Assembly (NCBI GenBank): GCA_947501445.1
Contig: CANMVS010000022.1
Location: forward strand, 1-64,000
From: an uncultured Rhizobiaceae group bacterium
GTDB lineage: Bacteria; Pseudomonadota; Alphaproteobacteria; Rhizobiales; Rhizobiaceae
Length of the DNA stretch: 64,000 nucleotides
Direction: 5' to 3'
Below are positions 1 to 8,215 of the stretch, in pieces. The translations under genes and the position numbers were made by a program. A model generated the notes under the pieces. The model was not told the DNA's origin and did no database searches. It saw only the letters and a program-made list of their open reading frames with translations. Each line of letters begins with the position of its first letter. Within the stretch, counting starts at the first letter, position 1.

Positions 1-156
1 CGGTGCCATCCCGATCTTACATGACAAGGCAGACGCCAATTCATAACTGGCGCCAGCCGCGCGGGACATAGGGTCTAAATACCTGCGCGGGATATTCATC
101 ATCCGACAATTTGTCTGTCGATCATGCAGATCACAACCGCACGGAGCACCATTTCC
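1..156. other. Window edge with unresolved gene ends
   Basis: Two incompatible readings are possible. On the minus strand an open frame starts at ATG 100-102 or 97-99 and runs off the left edge (about 33 residues), with no convincing ribosome binding site. On the plus strand a frame open from the edge ends at TAA 44-46 and could be the C-terminus of an upstream gene. Nothing here is recognisable. The sequence to the left would decide. Confidence 0.25.
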
Positions 157-567
157 ATGACAGATATACTGGGCGGCAGTTGCCTGTGCGGCAAAATCAG
201 ATACCAAATTACCGGACCGCTTGAAGGTGTTCTCAATTGCCATTGCAGCATGTGCAGAAAAGCCCATGGCGCGGCGTTCAGAACCAGAGCTGCTGTCAGA
301 AAAGCCGACCTTGAATGGCTTGCCGGTGAAAACCTGATGACACGGTTCGAGTCTTCACCGGGTGAGTACCGGCTGTTCTGCTCGATCTGCGGGTCTAATA
401 TGGTCACCCAATTCGATGAAAATCCACAATGGCTGGGTTTTCCGCTGGGCACCCTTGATGATGACCCGGGCGTCAAACCGCAATACCATGTGTTTGTGGG
501 GTCAAAGGCACCGTGGCATGACATTGCCGATGATCTGCCGCAGTGGCAGGGACTGCCCAAAACCTAG
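157..567 (+). CDS. GFA/CENP-V domain zinc protein (formaldehyde-activating enzyme family)
   Basis: The 136-residue protein matches the glutathione-dependent formaldehyde-activating (GFA) fold. It has zinc-ligand cysteines CLC at 9-11, CHCSMC at 28-33 and CSIC at 75-78. The family is named for formaldehyde-glutathione adduct formation, but most members are uncharacterised Zn proteins, so the substrate is unknown. An in-frame ATG lies upstream at 124. The start at 157 is preferred because GGAG lies at 143-146 and the conserved domain begins straight after it (GGSCLCG). It is a single gene convergent with the deaminase at 598-1098, with 30 bp between the stops. Confidence 0.85.
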   Translation: MTDILGGSCLCGKIRYQITGPLEGVLNCHCSMCRKAHGAAFRTRAAVRKADLEWLAGENLMTRFESSPGEYRLFCSICGSNMVTQFDENPQWLGFPLGTLDDDPGVKPQYHVFVGSKAPWHDIADDLPQWQGLPKT

Positions 568-597
568 CCTGGGATGTAAAACTGGTATGCAGGCAAA

Positions 598-1098
598 CTA
601 CCAGAATTCGTGATGGGGTACCCGGGCCTCATCTTCCAGCACCGGCCCAACCACCCGAGTGGGATGCCCCTTGCAGGCTGCAAATATCTCGCTACAGGGG
701 ATATCCAGTATTGGCGGTGTCGGGTTTTCGTCGCTTATGCACATGGCACATAGTGCCTTTTCCGGCAGACCATAGACCACGGTGCGCACACCTGTCCAAA
801 AGGTTGCGCCGGCACACATGGCACAGGGTTCCGTGCTGGTGACCATGACCAGTGTCGCGAGCCTGTCGGCTGCAAACTTTCGGGAGGCCATGCTCATCAG
901 ATTTTGTTCGGCATGACAGGTGACGTCGCTGTAGCTGCCAACCGTGTTTTCAGCCTCCAGCACAATGTTTCCGTCCAGATCGCAAAGCAATGCACCAAAG
1001 GGATGATTGCCCTTGGCGCGAGCAGATTGTGCCAGTTCGATGGCACGGCGCATCAGATTATCAAGGTCAAGTCTGCTGATGTCGGGTGGCTGGATCAT
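598..1098 (-). CDS. Nucleoside/nucleobase deaminase (cytidine-deoxycytidylate deaminase superfamily)
   Basis: The 166-residue protein carries the zinc site of the superfamily: HAE at 62-64 (His ligand and proton-shuttle Glu) and PCAMC at 91-95 (two Cys ligands). The N-terminal NHPFGALL resembles guanine deaminases and TadA-like enzymes. The spacing and C-terminal region fit a free nucleobase/nucleoside deaminase better than a tRNA deaminase, but the substrate cannot be read from the sequence. It would act in the cytoplasm. It lies downstream of the DUF1330 gene on the same strand with a 36-bp gap, so the two may be cotranscribed. Confidence 0.82.
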   Translation of the reverse strand: MIQPPDISRLDLDNLMRRAIELAQSARAKGNHPFGALLCDLDGNIVLEAENTVGSYSDVTCHAEQNLMSMASRKFAADRLATLVMVTSTEPCAMCAGATFWTGVRTVVYGLPEKALCAMCISDENPTPPILDIPCSEIFAACKGHPTRVVGPVLEDEARVPHHEFW

Positions 1099-1134
1099 GA
1101 TGCGGTCTCGTTTGTGGTGCGCGCTTTGATGGAA

Positions 1135-1434
1135 TCAGACGAACTCACCGGGTAATACAACAATCTGTACGTTTGCGGCGCTCCAGCGGGTCTCGCGCAG
1201 CTGGCGATATTCCTCAGAATTGTACCAGGCGAGCGCTTTGTCCCTGTCGGGAAACTCAAGCACCACCATTCGGTCGCAATCAGCAGAACCTTCCAGAACC
1301 TCAATATCCTGTGTCCTGACCAGATATCTGCCGCCGTAGGCTTCAACGGTGGCCGGTGCGTCCAGCATATATCCCTTCATGGTTTCACTGTCTTCGATAG
1401 AAACGCGCGACACGATATAGGCTGGCATAGGCAT
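1135..1434 (-). CDS. DUF1330 family protein
   Basis: The 99-residue protein has the DUF1330 ferredoxin-like (dimeric alpha/beta barrel) pattern: N-terminal AYIVSRVSIED, a central ATVEAYGGRYLVR, VVLEFPDRDKALAWYNS and a short C-terminal strand. Family members are small homodimeric proteins of unknown function. An alternative ATG two codons inside (MPAYIV) is equally possible. It is probably the first gene of a two-gene unit with the deaminase downstream. The 135 bp separating it from the GNAT stop at 1570 show no gene. Confidence 0.8.
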   Translation of the reverse strand: MPMPAYIVSRVSIEDSETMKGYMLDAPATVEAYGGRYLVRTQDIEVLEGSADCDRMVVLEFPDRDKALAWYNSEEYRQLRETRWSAANVQIVVLPGEFV

Positions 1435-1569
1435 TATCTCCGTTGGGCATATACCCTCAGGCAGTGAACTCGGATTACGTGTTTCACAGCCAGTTGGGCA
1501 AAGATGGTCCGCGATATTGGCCGTTGACCCGTGATATTGTCAAAATGTTTTTGAAGGGCTGATCCGATT

Positions 1570-2295
1570 TCAGCAACGCGCGCCCTCGCCCGGCATGAAA
1601 TTGCCCAGTGGTTGTTTCTGGTGGGCATTGCCATCAAAATTTTCCGGTTGAAGCCATTTTTCATAAGCTTGCATCAAGGCGGGCCATTCACTGTCCAAAA
1701 TTGAGAACCAGGCGGTATCCCGATTGCGTTGCTTGTAGATGGTTGCCTGTCGGAAAATCCCTTCAAAGGTAAAGCCCAATCGTTTTGCCGCTGCCCGCGA
1801 TGGCGCATTCAATGCATCACATTTCCACTCATAGCGCCGATAACCCAAGGTGTTGAATACCGTGCACATCAACAAAAACATCGCTTCTGTCGCCGCCGCC
1901 GAACGTTGGAGTTGTGGCGCATAGTTGATATGACCAACTTCAATGACACCAATCTTCGGCTCAATTCTGAGGAAGCTCGCCAATCCGGCTGCAGTGCCGG
2001 TGCGGTGGTCAATGATTGCGTGAAAGAAGGGGTCGCGGCCAAGGCAGGTCTGTGTCAGCCAGTGGTGCAGATCGTCGATGTTCTCGAAAGGACCATAGGG
2101 CAAATAGGTCCAGATACGATCTTCCCTGTCAGCGCGAAATGCGTCGAACAGATCTTGTGCATGCAGATCCACATCGACGGGAAGCAACGTGCAGAACCGG
2201 CCCGTCAAGGGCATGCGGGTCGGCAGCCCGGCCGGTGTCCAGTCGGCAAGGCTTTGCCCAATGGGTTGGCCAAGTTCATTGTTTTCATGCGTCAT
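1570..2295 (-). CDS. GNAT N-acetyltransferase, RimJ/RimL type (paralogue of 3073-3822)
   Basis: About 241 residues with the RimJ/RimL-like GNAT layout. Visible blocks are IWTYLPYGPF near residue 61, then EVGHINYAPQLQRS, LGYRRYEWKCDALN and SRAAAKRLGFTFEG, the last covering the acetyl-CoA and aromatic-substrate region. The C-terminus WLQPENFDG is shared with the other GNAT of this operon. A TTG at 2332-2334 would extend the N-terminus and overlap the amidotransferase stop by 4 bp. ATG 2293-2295 matches the length of the paralogue better, so it was chosen. It is the last gene of a GNAT / amidotransferase / GNAT operon. The substrate is unknown. Confidence 0.82.
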   Translation of the reverse strand: MTHENNELGQPIGQSLADWTPAGLPTRMPLTGRFCTLLPVDVDLHAQDLFDAFRADREDRIWTYLPYGPFENIDDLHHWLTQTCLGRDPFFHAIIDHRTGTAAGLASFLRIEPKIGVIEVGHINYAPQLQRSAAATEAMFLLMCTVFNTLGYRRYEWKCDALNAPSRAAAKRLGFTFEGIFRQATIYKQRNRDTAWFSILDSEWPALMQAYEKWLQPENFDGNAHQKQPLGNFMPGEGARC

Positions 2296-2330
2296 TGTCG
2301 CTGATCCGCAATAGAGTACACAGGGTGGTT

Positions 2331-3047
2331 TCAAACAGCCATTGCCCTGACAAAATTATGATACAACTGCCCGGCACATTTGTTGAACTGCGTCATATAT
2401 TGAGCACCCGCCGATCTCATCTCGTTGAGACCCGCTTCGCCGATCGTATCCATAAGTGCCTGATTATAGGCTGGCACATCCGCCCAATTGTCGATTGTAT
2501 CGGCCTCTATCTCCACATGGTACTGCATCGACCAGGCCCGTTTTCCCAGACGCATAGCCTGGATGGCACAGTTCCGGGAGCGCGCCAGTATTGCTGCGTC
2601 TGCGGGTGGTTGGGTAACGCAGACGGAATGCCATTGCAGGCACTTCTGATGCGTTGGCAGGCCGGTGAATAAAGCATCGCTTTGTCCTGCGGCCGTCAGC
2701 TCTATGTCAAGAATACCGATTTCCGGTGGTTTTTGCGGCCCACAGGTGCCTCCCATGGCATCGGCGAGGAGCTGGTGCCCAAGACACCGTCCAAGAAATG
2801 GCTTATCCAATTCGCCCACCCAATGGCGGATGGCGGCTTTCTCTTCAATCAGCCAGGGATATTCCCGCGTATCCCACACATCCATGGGCCCGCCCATGAC
2901 CCACAGGGCATCATAGGCATCAAGATCGGGAATGGCGTCGCCGCGATGAAGGTTTACCGCCTGCCATTCAATATTGTCGGCTTTGAGCGATTGCCGCAAT
3001 GAACCGGGATGTTCACAATCTATGTGTTGAAATACCAGTAGTCGCAT
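2331..3047 (-). CDS. Class I glutamine amidotransferase-like protein
   Basis: The 238-residue protein has a class I glutamine amidotransferase fold, in the free-standing GMP-synthase-like group. The nucleophile Cys88 sits in the elbow LGRCLGHQL, His177 is in MQYHVEIE with an acidic partner just after it, and an oxyanion-region MGGPMDV is at 51-57. Such proteins release ammonia from glutamine or hydrolyse gamma-glutamyl bonds. No synthetase partner is adjacent, so a role on gamma-glutamyl compounds is a possibility, but this is inference. It lies between two paralogous GNATs (25 bp after the upstream one) in the operon divergent from the MocR regulator. Confidence 0.82.
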   Translation of the reverse strand: MRLLVFQHIDCEHPGSLRQSLKADNIEWQAVNLHRGDAIPDLDAYDALWVMGGPMDVWDTREYPWLIEEKAAIRHWVGELDKPFLGRCLGHQLLADAMGGTCGPQKPPEIGILDIELTAAGQSDALFTGLPTHQKCLQWHSVCVTQPPADAAILARSRNCAIQAMRLGKRAWSMQYHVEIEADTIDNWADVPAYNQALMDTIGEAGLNEMRSAGAQYMTQFNKCAGQLYHNFVRAMAV

Positions 3048-3072
3048 GGATGCCTCCTGTGGTCGGGCAGAC

Positions 3073-3822
3073 CTATTGGCCGCGTTGACTGGGTGTCCGC
3101 TGCGCCATCATGGTTGATAATGATGCTTTTGGCTGCCCCGAGCCATCAAAATTCGTCGGCTGCAGCCATGTCGCAATTTTTTCACGCACTTCGGGCCATT
3201 CGTCATCCAGAATTGAGTACCATGCTGTATCGCGGTTCCTTCCTTTGAATATCAGATTATTGTAAAATATGCCCTCAAAGCGAAATCCAAGCCGCCGGGC
3301 GGCATTGCGTGAATTTTCATTGTGGGCATTGCAACGCCACTGCATCCGGCGATAGCCCAGATCATCCATCACATGACACAGCATCAAAAACAGTGCTTCG
3401 GTTGCCGCCCGGGTGCGTCTTAATTGCGGGCCGAACCAGATGTGGCCAATCTCAGTGACGCCGTTTTGGGCGTTGATATCGAGGAAGCTGGCCTGACCGC
3501 ACACGGTGCCGGTTTCTTTTGGCCTGATGGCGAAAAAAACTGTGTCCAGGCTTGCTGACTGCTCACGCAGTTTTTGGGCATAACTTTTGACATCCGGCCA
3601 GGGGCCGTAGGTCATATAATCCCAGATGCGCGCATCGCCATTATCCCCATGGGACGCCAGATAGAGTTCCTCGGCATGCAATTGAGCCTGCATCGGTTCC
3701 AGAGAAACGCCGGTGCCGTACAAAGGCGCGCGTTGTGGTACGAGCGCGGGTGGCGGATCTAACACTGGCGCCTGTGAAAGAGGGCGGGGGAAAATTTGTT
3801 CGTTTGAAGAAGCGATCGGCAT
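3073..3822 (-). CDS. GNAT N-acetyltransferase, RimJ/RimL type (paralogue of 1570-2295)
   Basis: The 249-residue protein is first in its operon. It shares ordered blocks with the GNAT two genes downstream: IWDYMTYGPW, TEIGHIWFGPQLRR, LGYRRMQWRCNAHN, RRLGFRFEGIF, GRNRDTAWYSILDDEWP and WLQPTNFDG. The shared C-terminus shows recent common ancestry. The genes flank an amidotransferase rather than being adjacent, so this is not a simple tandem duplication. Acetyl donor binding is expected around the RRLGFRFEG segment. The substrate is unknown. Its start faces the MocR-type gene across about 60 bp, so that regulator may control this operon. Confidence 0.82.
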   Translation of the reverse strand: MPIASSNEQIFPRPLSQAPVLDPPPALVPQRAPLYGTGVSLEPMQAQLHAEELYLASHGDNGDARIWDYMTYGPWPDVKSYAQKLREQSASLDTVFFAIRPKETGTVCGQASFLDINAQNGVTEIGHIWFGPQLRRTRAATEALFLMLCHVMDDLGYRRMQWRCNAHNENSRNAARRLGFRFEGIFYNNLIFKGRNRDTAWYSILDDEWPEVREKIATWLQPTNFDGSGQPKASLSTMMAQRTPSQRGQ

Positions 3823-3883
3823 TGATTTTCCAGTTTACACAGAAGGACAAGCTTTACCCTACTGTCAGTCTGGTTTATCAAAA

Positions 3884-5347
3884 ATGTCCAATCATCCATC
3901 ATTTGACCAGACCACTATCATGCGCCAACACGCTCATATTGCATTTACCATCGATCGAAGCGCGGCCATGCCGGTTTTTGCGCAGATCTACGATGCCTTG
4001 CGAGGCGACATTGTTTCAGGCGCACTTGAACATGGCGCGCGTTTGCCTCCCTCACGCAGTTTTGCAGCAGATCTTGGGGTGTCACGCTCGACGATCATTG
4101 CGGCCTATGATCAGCTTGTGGCGGAAGGCTATGCCGAAGGCAGACATGGTTCAGGGCTGTTCGTGTGTCCCATGGGCAATGTCGAAATGCCAATCCGGCG
4201 GGCTACACCGCAAGCAACAACCGCCGCAGATGTGTCTTTGACGGACCTTTCCAGACCGCTGCATCCGGGAGTTCCGGATATGCGGCTGTTTCCCTATCGC
4301 CAGTGGGGCCGATGCGTTGCCCGCATTGCCCGAACAGAACCACAGGCCCTGATACGCGCCACCCACCCGTTTGGTGATCTGCACTTGCGCCGTGCCATCG
4401 CCGGACATGTCGCAGAGTGGCGCGGTGTTGAAGCGTCCGCCGACCAGATCATCATAACAGCAGGGTCAACCGATGCCCTTGAAATCTGCATCCGAACGCT
4501 GATGCAAAAGGGTGACAGGATCGCGCTGGAGGATCCCGGATACCGACCGTTGCGTCATTTTGTGCAAAGCCAGGGTCTGAATCCGCTGTGGATGGATGTC
4601 GGGCCGTCCGGAGCATTTGTGCCACAGGTGCAGCCAGGGGAGCAGCAGCCCAGATTGGCGGTGCTGACACCCTCACATCAGTTTCCGCGCGGCGGTACCA
4701 TGGCGCCGGGCCAGCGACGAGCATTCCTCAATTGGGCACACGATACCGGCGGATGGATTATTGAAGATGACTATGACAGCGAGTTTCGTTATGCGGGCCG
4801 GCCAATTCCGGCACTCGCCGGTTTCGACCGTTCGGACCGAACACTCTATATAGGCAGTTTTTCCAAGATATTTTCCAACAGCCTTCGCATCGGTTTCCTC
4901 ATTGCGCCAGAGCGATTGCTCAAAGATCTGCTTGAAACCCTGTCACGCTACGGCACCAAGGCATCTATTGCGCCGCAGCGGGCGCTCGGCGCCTTTATGG
5001 ATGACGGTGAGTTCTATCGGCATCTGCGCCGTGTCAGACGCATATATGCAGAAAGACGTGCGGCCATGCTGAATCTGGTGCGGTCCGAGCTTGCAGATCT
5101 GGTCGATTTTGAAGACCATCAGGCCGGCATGCAACTGGTTCTCAGGCTGGTCCATCCTTGTGATGACAAGGCCATCGAAGCGCAGGCGCACGGGATTGGA
5201 TTGGAACCTGCTGCTTTATCCAGCCATTTTGCAGCCGCGACAGATGAAAGAGGATTGATCGTCGGGTTTTGTTCACAGTCAGAAAGCGAAAACGCCCGGA
5301 GCATCAGGCAACTGCGCGCGGTCATTGAAAAGGCCTGCCGGGCATAG
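3884..5347 (+). CDS. MocR/PdxR-type regulator: GntR winged helix fused to PLP aminotransferase domain
   Basis: About 487 residues. An N-terminal GntR helix-turn-helix (PVFAQIYDALRGDIVSGAL, then LPPSRSFAADLGVSRSTI) is followed by a fold-type I aminotransferase domain. That domain has TAGSTDALEI, the DDYDSEF segment and the PLP-lysine region GSFSKIFSNSLRIGF. In this family the aminotransferase part usually senses PLP or an amino compound and does not catalyse transamination. ATG 3884 was chosen, and ATG 3920 is also plausible. The gene is divergent from the GNAT / amidotransferase / GNAT operon, the usual position of a MocR regulator relative to its target. Confidence 0.85.
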   Translation: MSNHPSFDQTTIMRQHAHIAFTIDRSAAMPVFAQIYDALRGDIVSGALEHGARLPPSRSFAADLGVSRSTIIAAYDQLVAEGYAEGRHGSGLFVCPMGNVEMPIRRATPQATTAADVSLTDLSRPLHPGVPDMRLFPYRQWGRCVARIARTEPQALIRATHPFGDLHLRRAIAGHVAEWRGVEASADQIIITAGSTDALEICIRTLMQKGDRIALEDPGYRPLRHFVQSQGLNPLWMDVGPSGAFVPQVQPGEQQPRLAVLTPSHQFPRGGTMAPGQRRAFLNWAHDTGGWIIEDDYDSEFRYAGRPIPALAGFDRSDRTLYIGSFSKIFSNSLRIGFLIAPERLLKDLLETLSRYGTKASIAPQRALGAFMDDGEFYRHLRRVRRIYAERRAAMLNLVRSELADLVDFEDHQAGMQLVLRLVHPCDDKAIEAQAHGIGLEPAALSSHFAAATDERGLIVGFCSQSESENARSIRQLRAVIEKACRA

Positions 5348-5358
5348 CCATATGGAGG

Positions 5359-5394
5359 CTGTCCTGGTCAATTGTTGGCAATTAAACAGGACAG
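5359..5394 (+). other. Bipartite perfect hairpin after the MocR gene
   Basis: CTGTCCTG at 5359-5366 pairs with CAGGACAG at 5387-5394. Inside it, AATTG at 5370-5374 pairs with CAATT at 5379-5383 around a TTGG loop. It begins 11 bp after the regulator's stop. No T-run follows on the plus strand, so it is not a standard intrinsic terminator. It may stabilise the 3' end or be a protein-binding palindrome. Confidence 0.55.
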
Positions 5395-5664
5395 GCTCAT
5401 GTGTGGGTTGATGGCAGCCGTTCGCTTGACAATTGTGCCGTGATGCTGTTTATCCGCCACACATTCCGCAAAGAGTTTATAACTCCGAGCAGCTGACCAG
5501 GACCCGATAAGGTTTAAACAGATCCTGGAAGCCAACATCCGGCAGCGCGATGCGCCCCCGGGTGCTTTTGTGCTTTGATCTTTATCAGGTCATCGGGTGT
5601 TCAGGTTTTATCGGCGTGCGGAGGGCCTTTCAGCAATTGGTTCTGAAAGAAAAGGGAAATGTGA
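5395..5664 (+). promoter_or_regulatory. Upstream region of ffh with a candidate promoter
   Basis: No gene was found in these 270 bases. A sigma70-like promoter can be read as TTGACA at 5426-5431, a 17-bp spacer and TTTATC at 5449-5454. That would leave a 5' untranslated leader of about 200 nt before ffh. The rest was inspected for a 4.5S RNA on both strands, and the conserved GGAAGCAGCC core of SRP RNA is not present. Confidence 0.45.
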
Positions 5665-7227
5665 ATGTTTGAAAGCCTTCAAGATCGACTGGGTTCCATT
5701 CTCAATGGATTGACCGGTCGCGGCGCATTGTCGGAAAAGGATGTTTCGGCTGCGCTGCGTGAAGTACGTCGGGCGCTGCTGGAAGCCGACGTTGCTCTTG
5801 AAGTGGTGCGAGATTTTACCGACAGGGTGCGCGAGCAGGCTGTTGGTGCAGATGTTCTTAAATCCATCAAACCCGGCCAAATGGTTGTCAAGATTGTTCA
5901 CGATGAGCTGATTGCCATGCTGGGTGAAGAAGGCGTGCCGATTGATCTGAATGCACCGGCGCCGGTGGTAATCATGATGGTTGGTCTGCAGGGGTCGGGT
6001 AAAACCACCACGTCAGGCAAACTTGCCAGCCGAATGACAGGCCGTGATAATAAAAAGGTGCTGATGGCATCTCTGGATACCCGGCGACCTGCTGCTCAGG
6101 AGCAGTTGCGCCAGCTGGGTGAACAGACTTCGGTTGATACACTTCCCATCGTTGCCGGTCAGTCACCGACCCAGATAGCTGCGCGCGCGGTTCAGGCTGC
6201 CAGGCTCGGCGGTCATGATGTTGTTATTCTTGATACCGCCGGTCGTACCCATATTGACGAACCGCTGATGGTTGAGATGGCCGATATCAAGGCCAAGGCA
6301 AACCCGCACGAAATTTTGCTGGTTGCCGATTCCCTGACCGGTCAGGACGCTGTCAATCTTGCCCGCAACTTTGATGAGCGTGTCGGCATTACCGGTCTCG
6401 TGCTGACGCGTATGGATGGCGACGGACGCGGTGGTGCAGCTCTTTCCATGCGTGCCGTCACCGGCAAGCCGATCAAGCTGATCGGTACCGGCGAAAAAAT
6501 GGATGCGCTTGAGGAGTTTCATCCACGGCGTATTGCCGATCGTATCCTTGGCATGGGCGATATTGTTTCGCTGGTCGAAAAGGCTGCGGAAACCATTGAT
6601 GCGGAAAAAGCCCAGGTGATGGCTGACCGCATGAAGGCGGGCAAGTTTGATCTGAATGACCTGTCGGATCAATTGCGTCAGATGCAAAAAATGGGCGGCA
6701 TGTCCGGGTTCATGGGGCTGATGCCCGGTATGGGCAAGATGAAAAATCAGATTGCTGCAGCAGGCCTTGATGACAGTGTTTTCAAGCGTCAGTTGGCCAT
6801 TATCTCGTCAATGACCCGTAAGGAACGGGCCAACCCGGATTTGCTGAAACACTCACGCAAGAAACGTATTGCAGCCGGGTCGGGCACCAATTCAGCCGAA
6901 ATAAACAAATTGCTGAAAATGCACCGCCAGATGGCTGACATGATGAAGGCCATGGGTGGCAAGGGAAAAAAAGGTGGCATGCTTGGCAAAATGATGGGTG
7001 GCCTCGGCGGCGCACTTGGTGGTGGCATGGGCGGCATGCCTGGTATGGGCGGTATGGACCCTTCCAAGCTTGATCCCAAACAGCTGGAAGCGCTGCAAAA
7101 ACAGGCGGAAGCTGCCGGACTTGGAAAAGGCGGCGGTTTGCCCGGTCTTGGTGGCGGTTTGCCGGGTCTTGGTGGTCAAAAACTCCCGGGTCTTGGCGGC
7201 CTGCCCGGTTTGCCGAAGAAGAAATAG
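5665..7227 (+). CDS. ffh: Signal recognition particle protein Ffh
   Basis: The 520-residue SRP54-type GTPase binds 4.5S RNA and signal peptides and delivers nascent membrane proteins to FtsY. The N domain spans about 1-90. The G domain has GLQGSGKTT at 107-115, DTAGRTHIDE and a TRMDGDGRGG stretch. The methionine-rich M domain follows (MQKMGGMSGFMGLM). The C-terminus carries a long Gly/Met-rich tail and then repeated GLPGLGG units, which makes it longer than the roughly 450 residues of E. coli Ffh. The chorismate mutase gene follows after 8 bp, so the two are almost certainly cotranscribed. Confidence 0.97.
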   Translation: MFESLQDRLGSILNGLTGRGALSEKDVSAALREVRRALLEADVALEVVRDFTDRVREQAVGADVLKSIKPGQMVVKIVHDELIAMLGEEGVPIDLNAPAPVVIMMVGLQGSGKTTTSGKLASRMTGRDNKKVLMASLDTRRPAAQEQLRQLGEQTSVDTLPIVAGQSPTQIAARAVQAARLGGHDVVILDTAGRTHIDEPLMVEMADIKAKANPHEILLVADSLTGQDAVNLARNFDERVGITGLVLTRMDGDGRGGAALSMRAVTGKPIKLIGTGEKMDALEEFHPRRIADRILGMGDIVSLVEKAAETIDAEKAQVMADRMKAGKFDLNDLSDQLRQMQKMGGMSGFMGLMPGMGKMKNQIAAAGLDDSVFKRQLAIISSMTRKERANPDLLKHSRKKRIAAGSGTNSAEINKLLKMHRQMADMMKAMGGKGKKGGMLGKMMGGLGGALGGGMGGMPGMGGMDPSKLDPKQLEALQKQAEAAGLGKGGGLPGLGGGLPGLGGQKLPGLGGLPGLPKKK

Positions 7228-7235
7228 GAAATCCA

Positions 7236-7538
7236 ATGACAACTGATCCGGTCACAACACTTAATGATCTGCGCCGCTCAATTGACAATATTGATGCAGC
7301 CCTTGTGCATATTCTCGCCGAACGGTTTCGTTGCACCCAGGCCGTTGGCAAGCTCAAGGCCGCCTATGATATGCCACCTGCTGATCACGACCGGGAAAAA
7401 CGGCAGGTAGAACGTTTGCGTCGTCTGGCTGAAGACGCAGATCTCGATTCAGATTTCGCTGAGGCATTTTTGAACTTCATTATCAAGGAAGTCATTCGGC
7501 ATCACGAAGCAATCAGACACGAGACCGTCAACAAATAG
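7236..7538 (+). CDS. Chorismate mutase, AroQ type
   Basis: The 100-residue all-helical protein would convert chorismate to prephenate for Phe and Tyr synthesis. It has the AroQ helix 1 pattern LNDLRRSIDNIDAALVHIL, then AERFRCTQAVGKLKA with the active-site Arg/Lys, and a C-terminal helix ending FLNFIIKEVIRHHEAI. It is a monofunctional short form with no fused dehydratase. Its place between ffh and rpsP is a recurrent alphaproteobacterial arrangement. rpsP starts 82 bp downstream. Confidence 0.92.
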   Translation: MTTDPVTTLNDLRRSIDNIDAALVHILAERFRCTQAVGKLKAAYDMPPADHDREKRQVERLRRLAEDADLDSDFAEAFLNFIIKEVIRHHEAIRHETVNK

Positions 7539-7620
7539 AGACGATCGTGCTGATCCCAACAAGGCCGCCAGTTGCGGTTTTAAACACTTTTGAAATAACG
7601 ACACACCGAAGGATAAAATA

Positions 7621-7992
7621 ATGGCTCTTAAAATTCGATTGGCCCGTGGCGGCTCCAAGAAACGTCCTTACTACCACATTGTTGTTGCAGACGTTCGCGC
7701 ACCGCGCGATGGTCGCTTCATTGAACGCGTCGGCAAATGGAACCCGATGTTGCCAAAAGACGGCGCACGCGTTGAACTGAACGAAGAGCGTATCAACCAC
7801 TGGATTTCCGAGGGCGCTCAGCCAACAGACCGGGTCTTGCGTTTTCTCGACGAAGCTGGTGTTGCAAAACGACCGGCCCGCAACAACCCCAACAAGGCAC
7901 TGCCTGGCAAGAAAGCTCAGGAACGTCTTGCTGAGCAGCAGGCCAAACAGGAAGAAGCCGCCGCTGCCGCTGCGGAAGCAGCCGCTGAATAA
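7621..7992 (+). CDS. rpsP: 30S ribosomal protein S16
   Basis: The 123-residue protein matches bS16: [20 protein letters not shown] at the start, then [21 protein letters not shown]. The conserved core is about 80 residues. The remainder is a C-terminal extension ending in an Ala/Glu-rich, Gln-rich tail. Such extensions are common in this order and are of unclear function. GAAGGA lies just upstream of the ATG. A strong intrinsic terminator follows, so rimM and trmD downstream need read-through or their own promoter. Confidence 0.97.
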   Translation: MALKIRLARGGSKKRPYYHIVVADVRAPRDGRFIERVGKWNPMLPKDGARVELNEERINHWISEGAQPTDRVLRFLDEAGVAKRPARNNPNKALPGKKAQERLAEQQAKQEEAAAAAAEAAAE

Positions 7993-8023
7993 GTTTGACA
8001 GAATTGTTGATGAACAATGCGAA

Positions 8024-8051
8024 CGGGCGGCGATCATAGGCCGCCCGTTTT
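8024..8051 (+). terminator. Intrinsic terminator after rpsP
   Basis: CGGGCGGC at 8024-8031 pairs perfectly with GCCGCCCG at 8040-8047 around an 8-nt loop and is followed by TTTTGCTTT. It lies 32 bp after the rpsP stop. Confidence 0.85.
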
Positions 8052-8080
8052 GCTTTCAGCCAGCAGCTTGAAATTCATTT

Positions 8081-8181
8081 GGGCCGTTTCACGTTTTGTC
8101 AGAAACGGGACAACGGTGTCGGCCTTTGATTTTGTTGATGCATTCAGGTTTTGCCGATTCCGTCAAAACCTGAATTGCTCT
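8081..8181 (+). repeat. Dispersed hairpin element, copy 1 (reference copy)
   Basis: This is a 101-bp element with three potential hairpins. H1 is CCGTTTC/GAAACGG (8084-8108). H2 is GACA/TGTC (about 8109-8120). H3 is CAGGTTTTG/CAAAACCTG (8145-8172), extended by a CG/CG pair around an ATTC loop. It sits between the rpsP terminator and rimM and ends 34 bp before the rimM start. Seven related copies occur elsewhere in the window. Confidence 0.85.
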
Positions 8182-8215
8182 AGTATATTGCATGGCGAAT
8201 GTGCAGGAAATTTTA

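Noticed and set aside
99-560. Open frame on the minus strand opposite the GFA gene
   Set aside because: It lies fully antisense to a gene with intact zinc-binding motifs and shows no domain of its own.
5348-5664. 4.5S (SRP) RNA gene beside ffh
   Set aside because: The interval has CCAGG- and CCTGG-type segments, but the conserved GGAAGCAGCC core of SRP RNA is absent on both strands.
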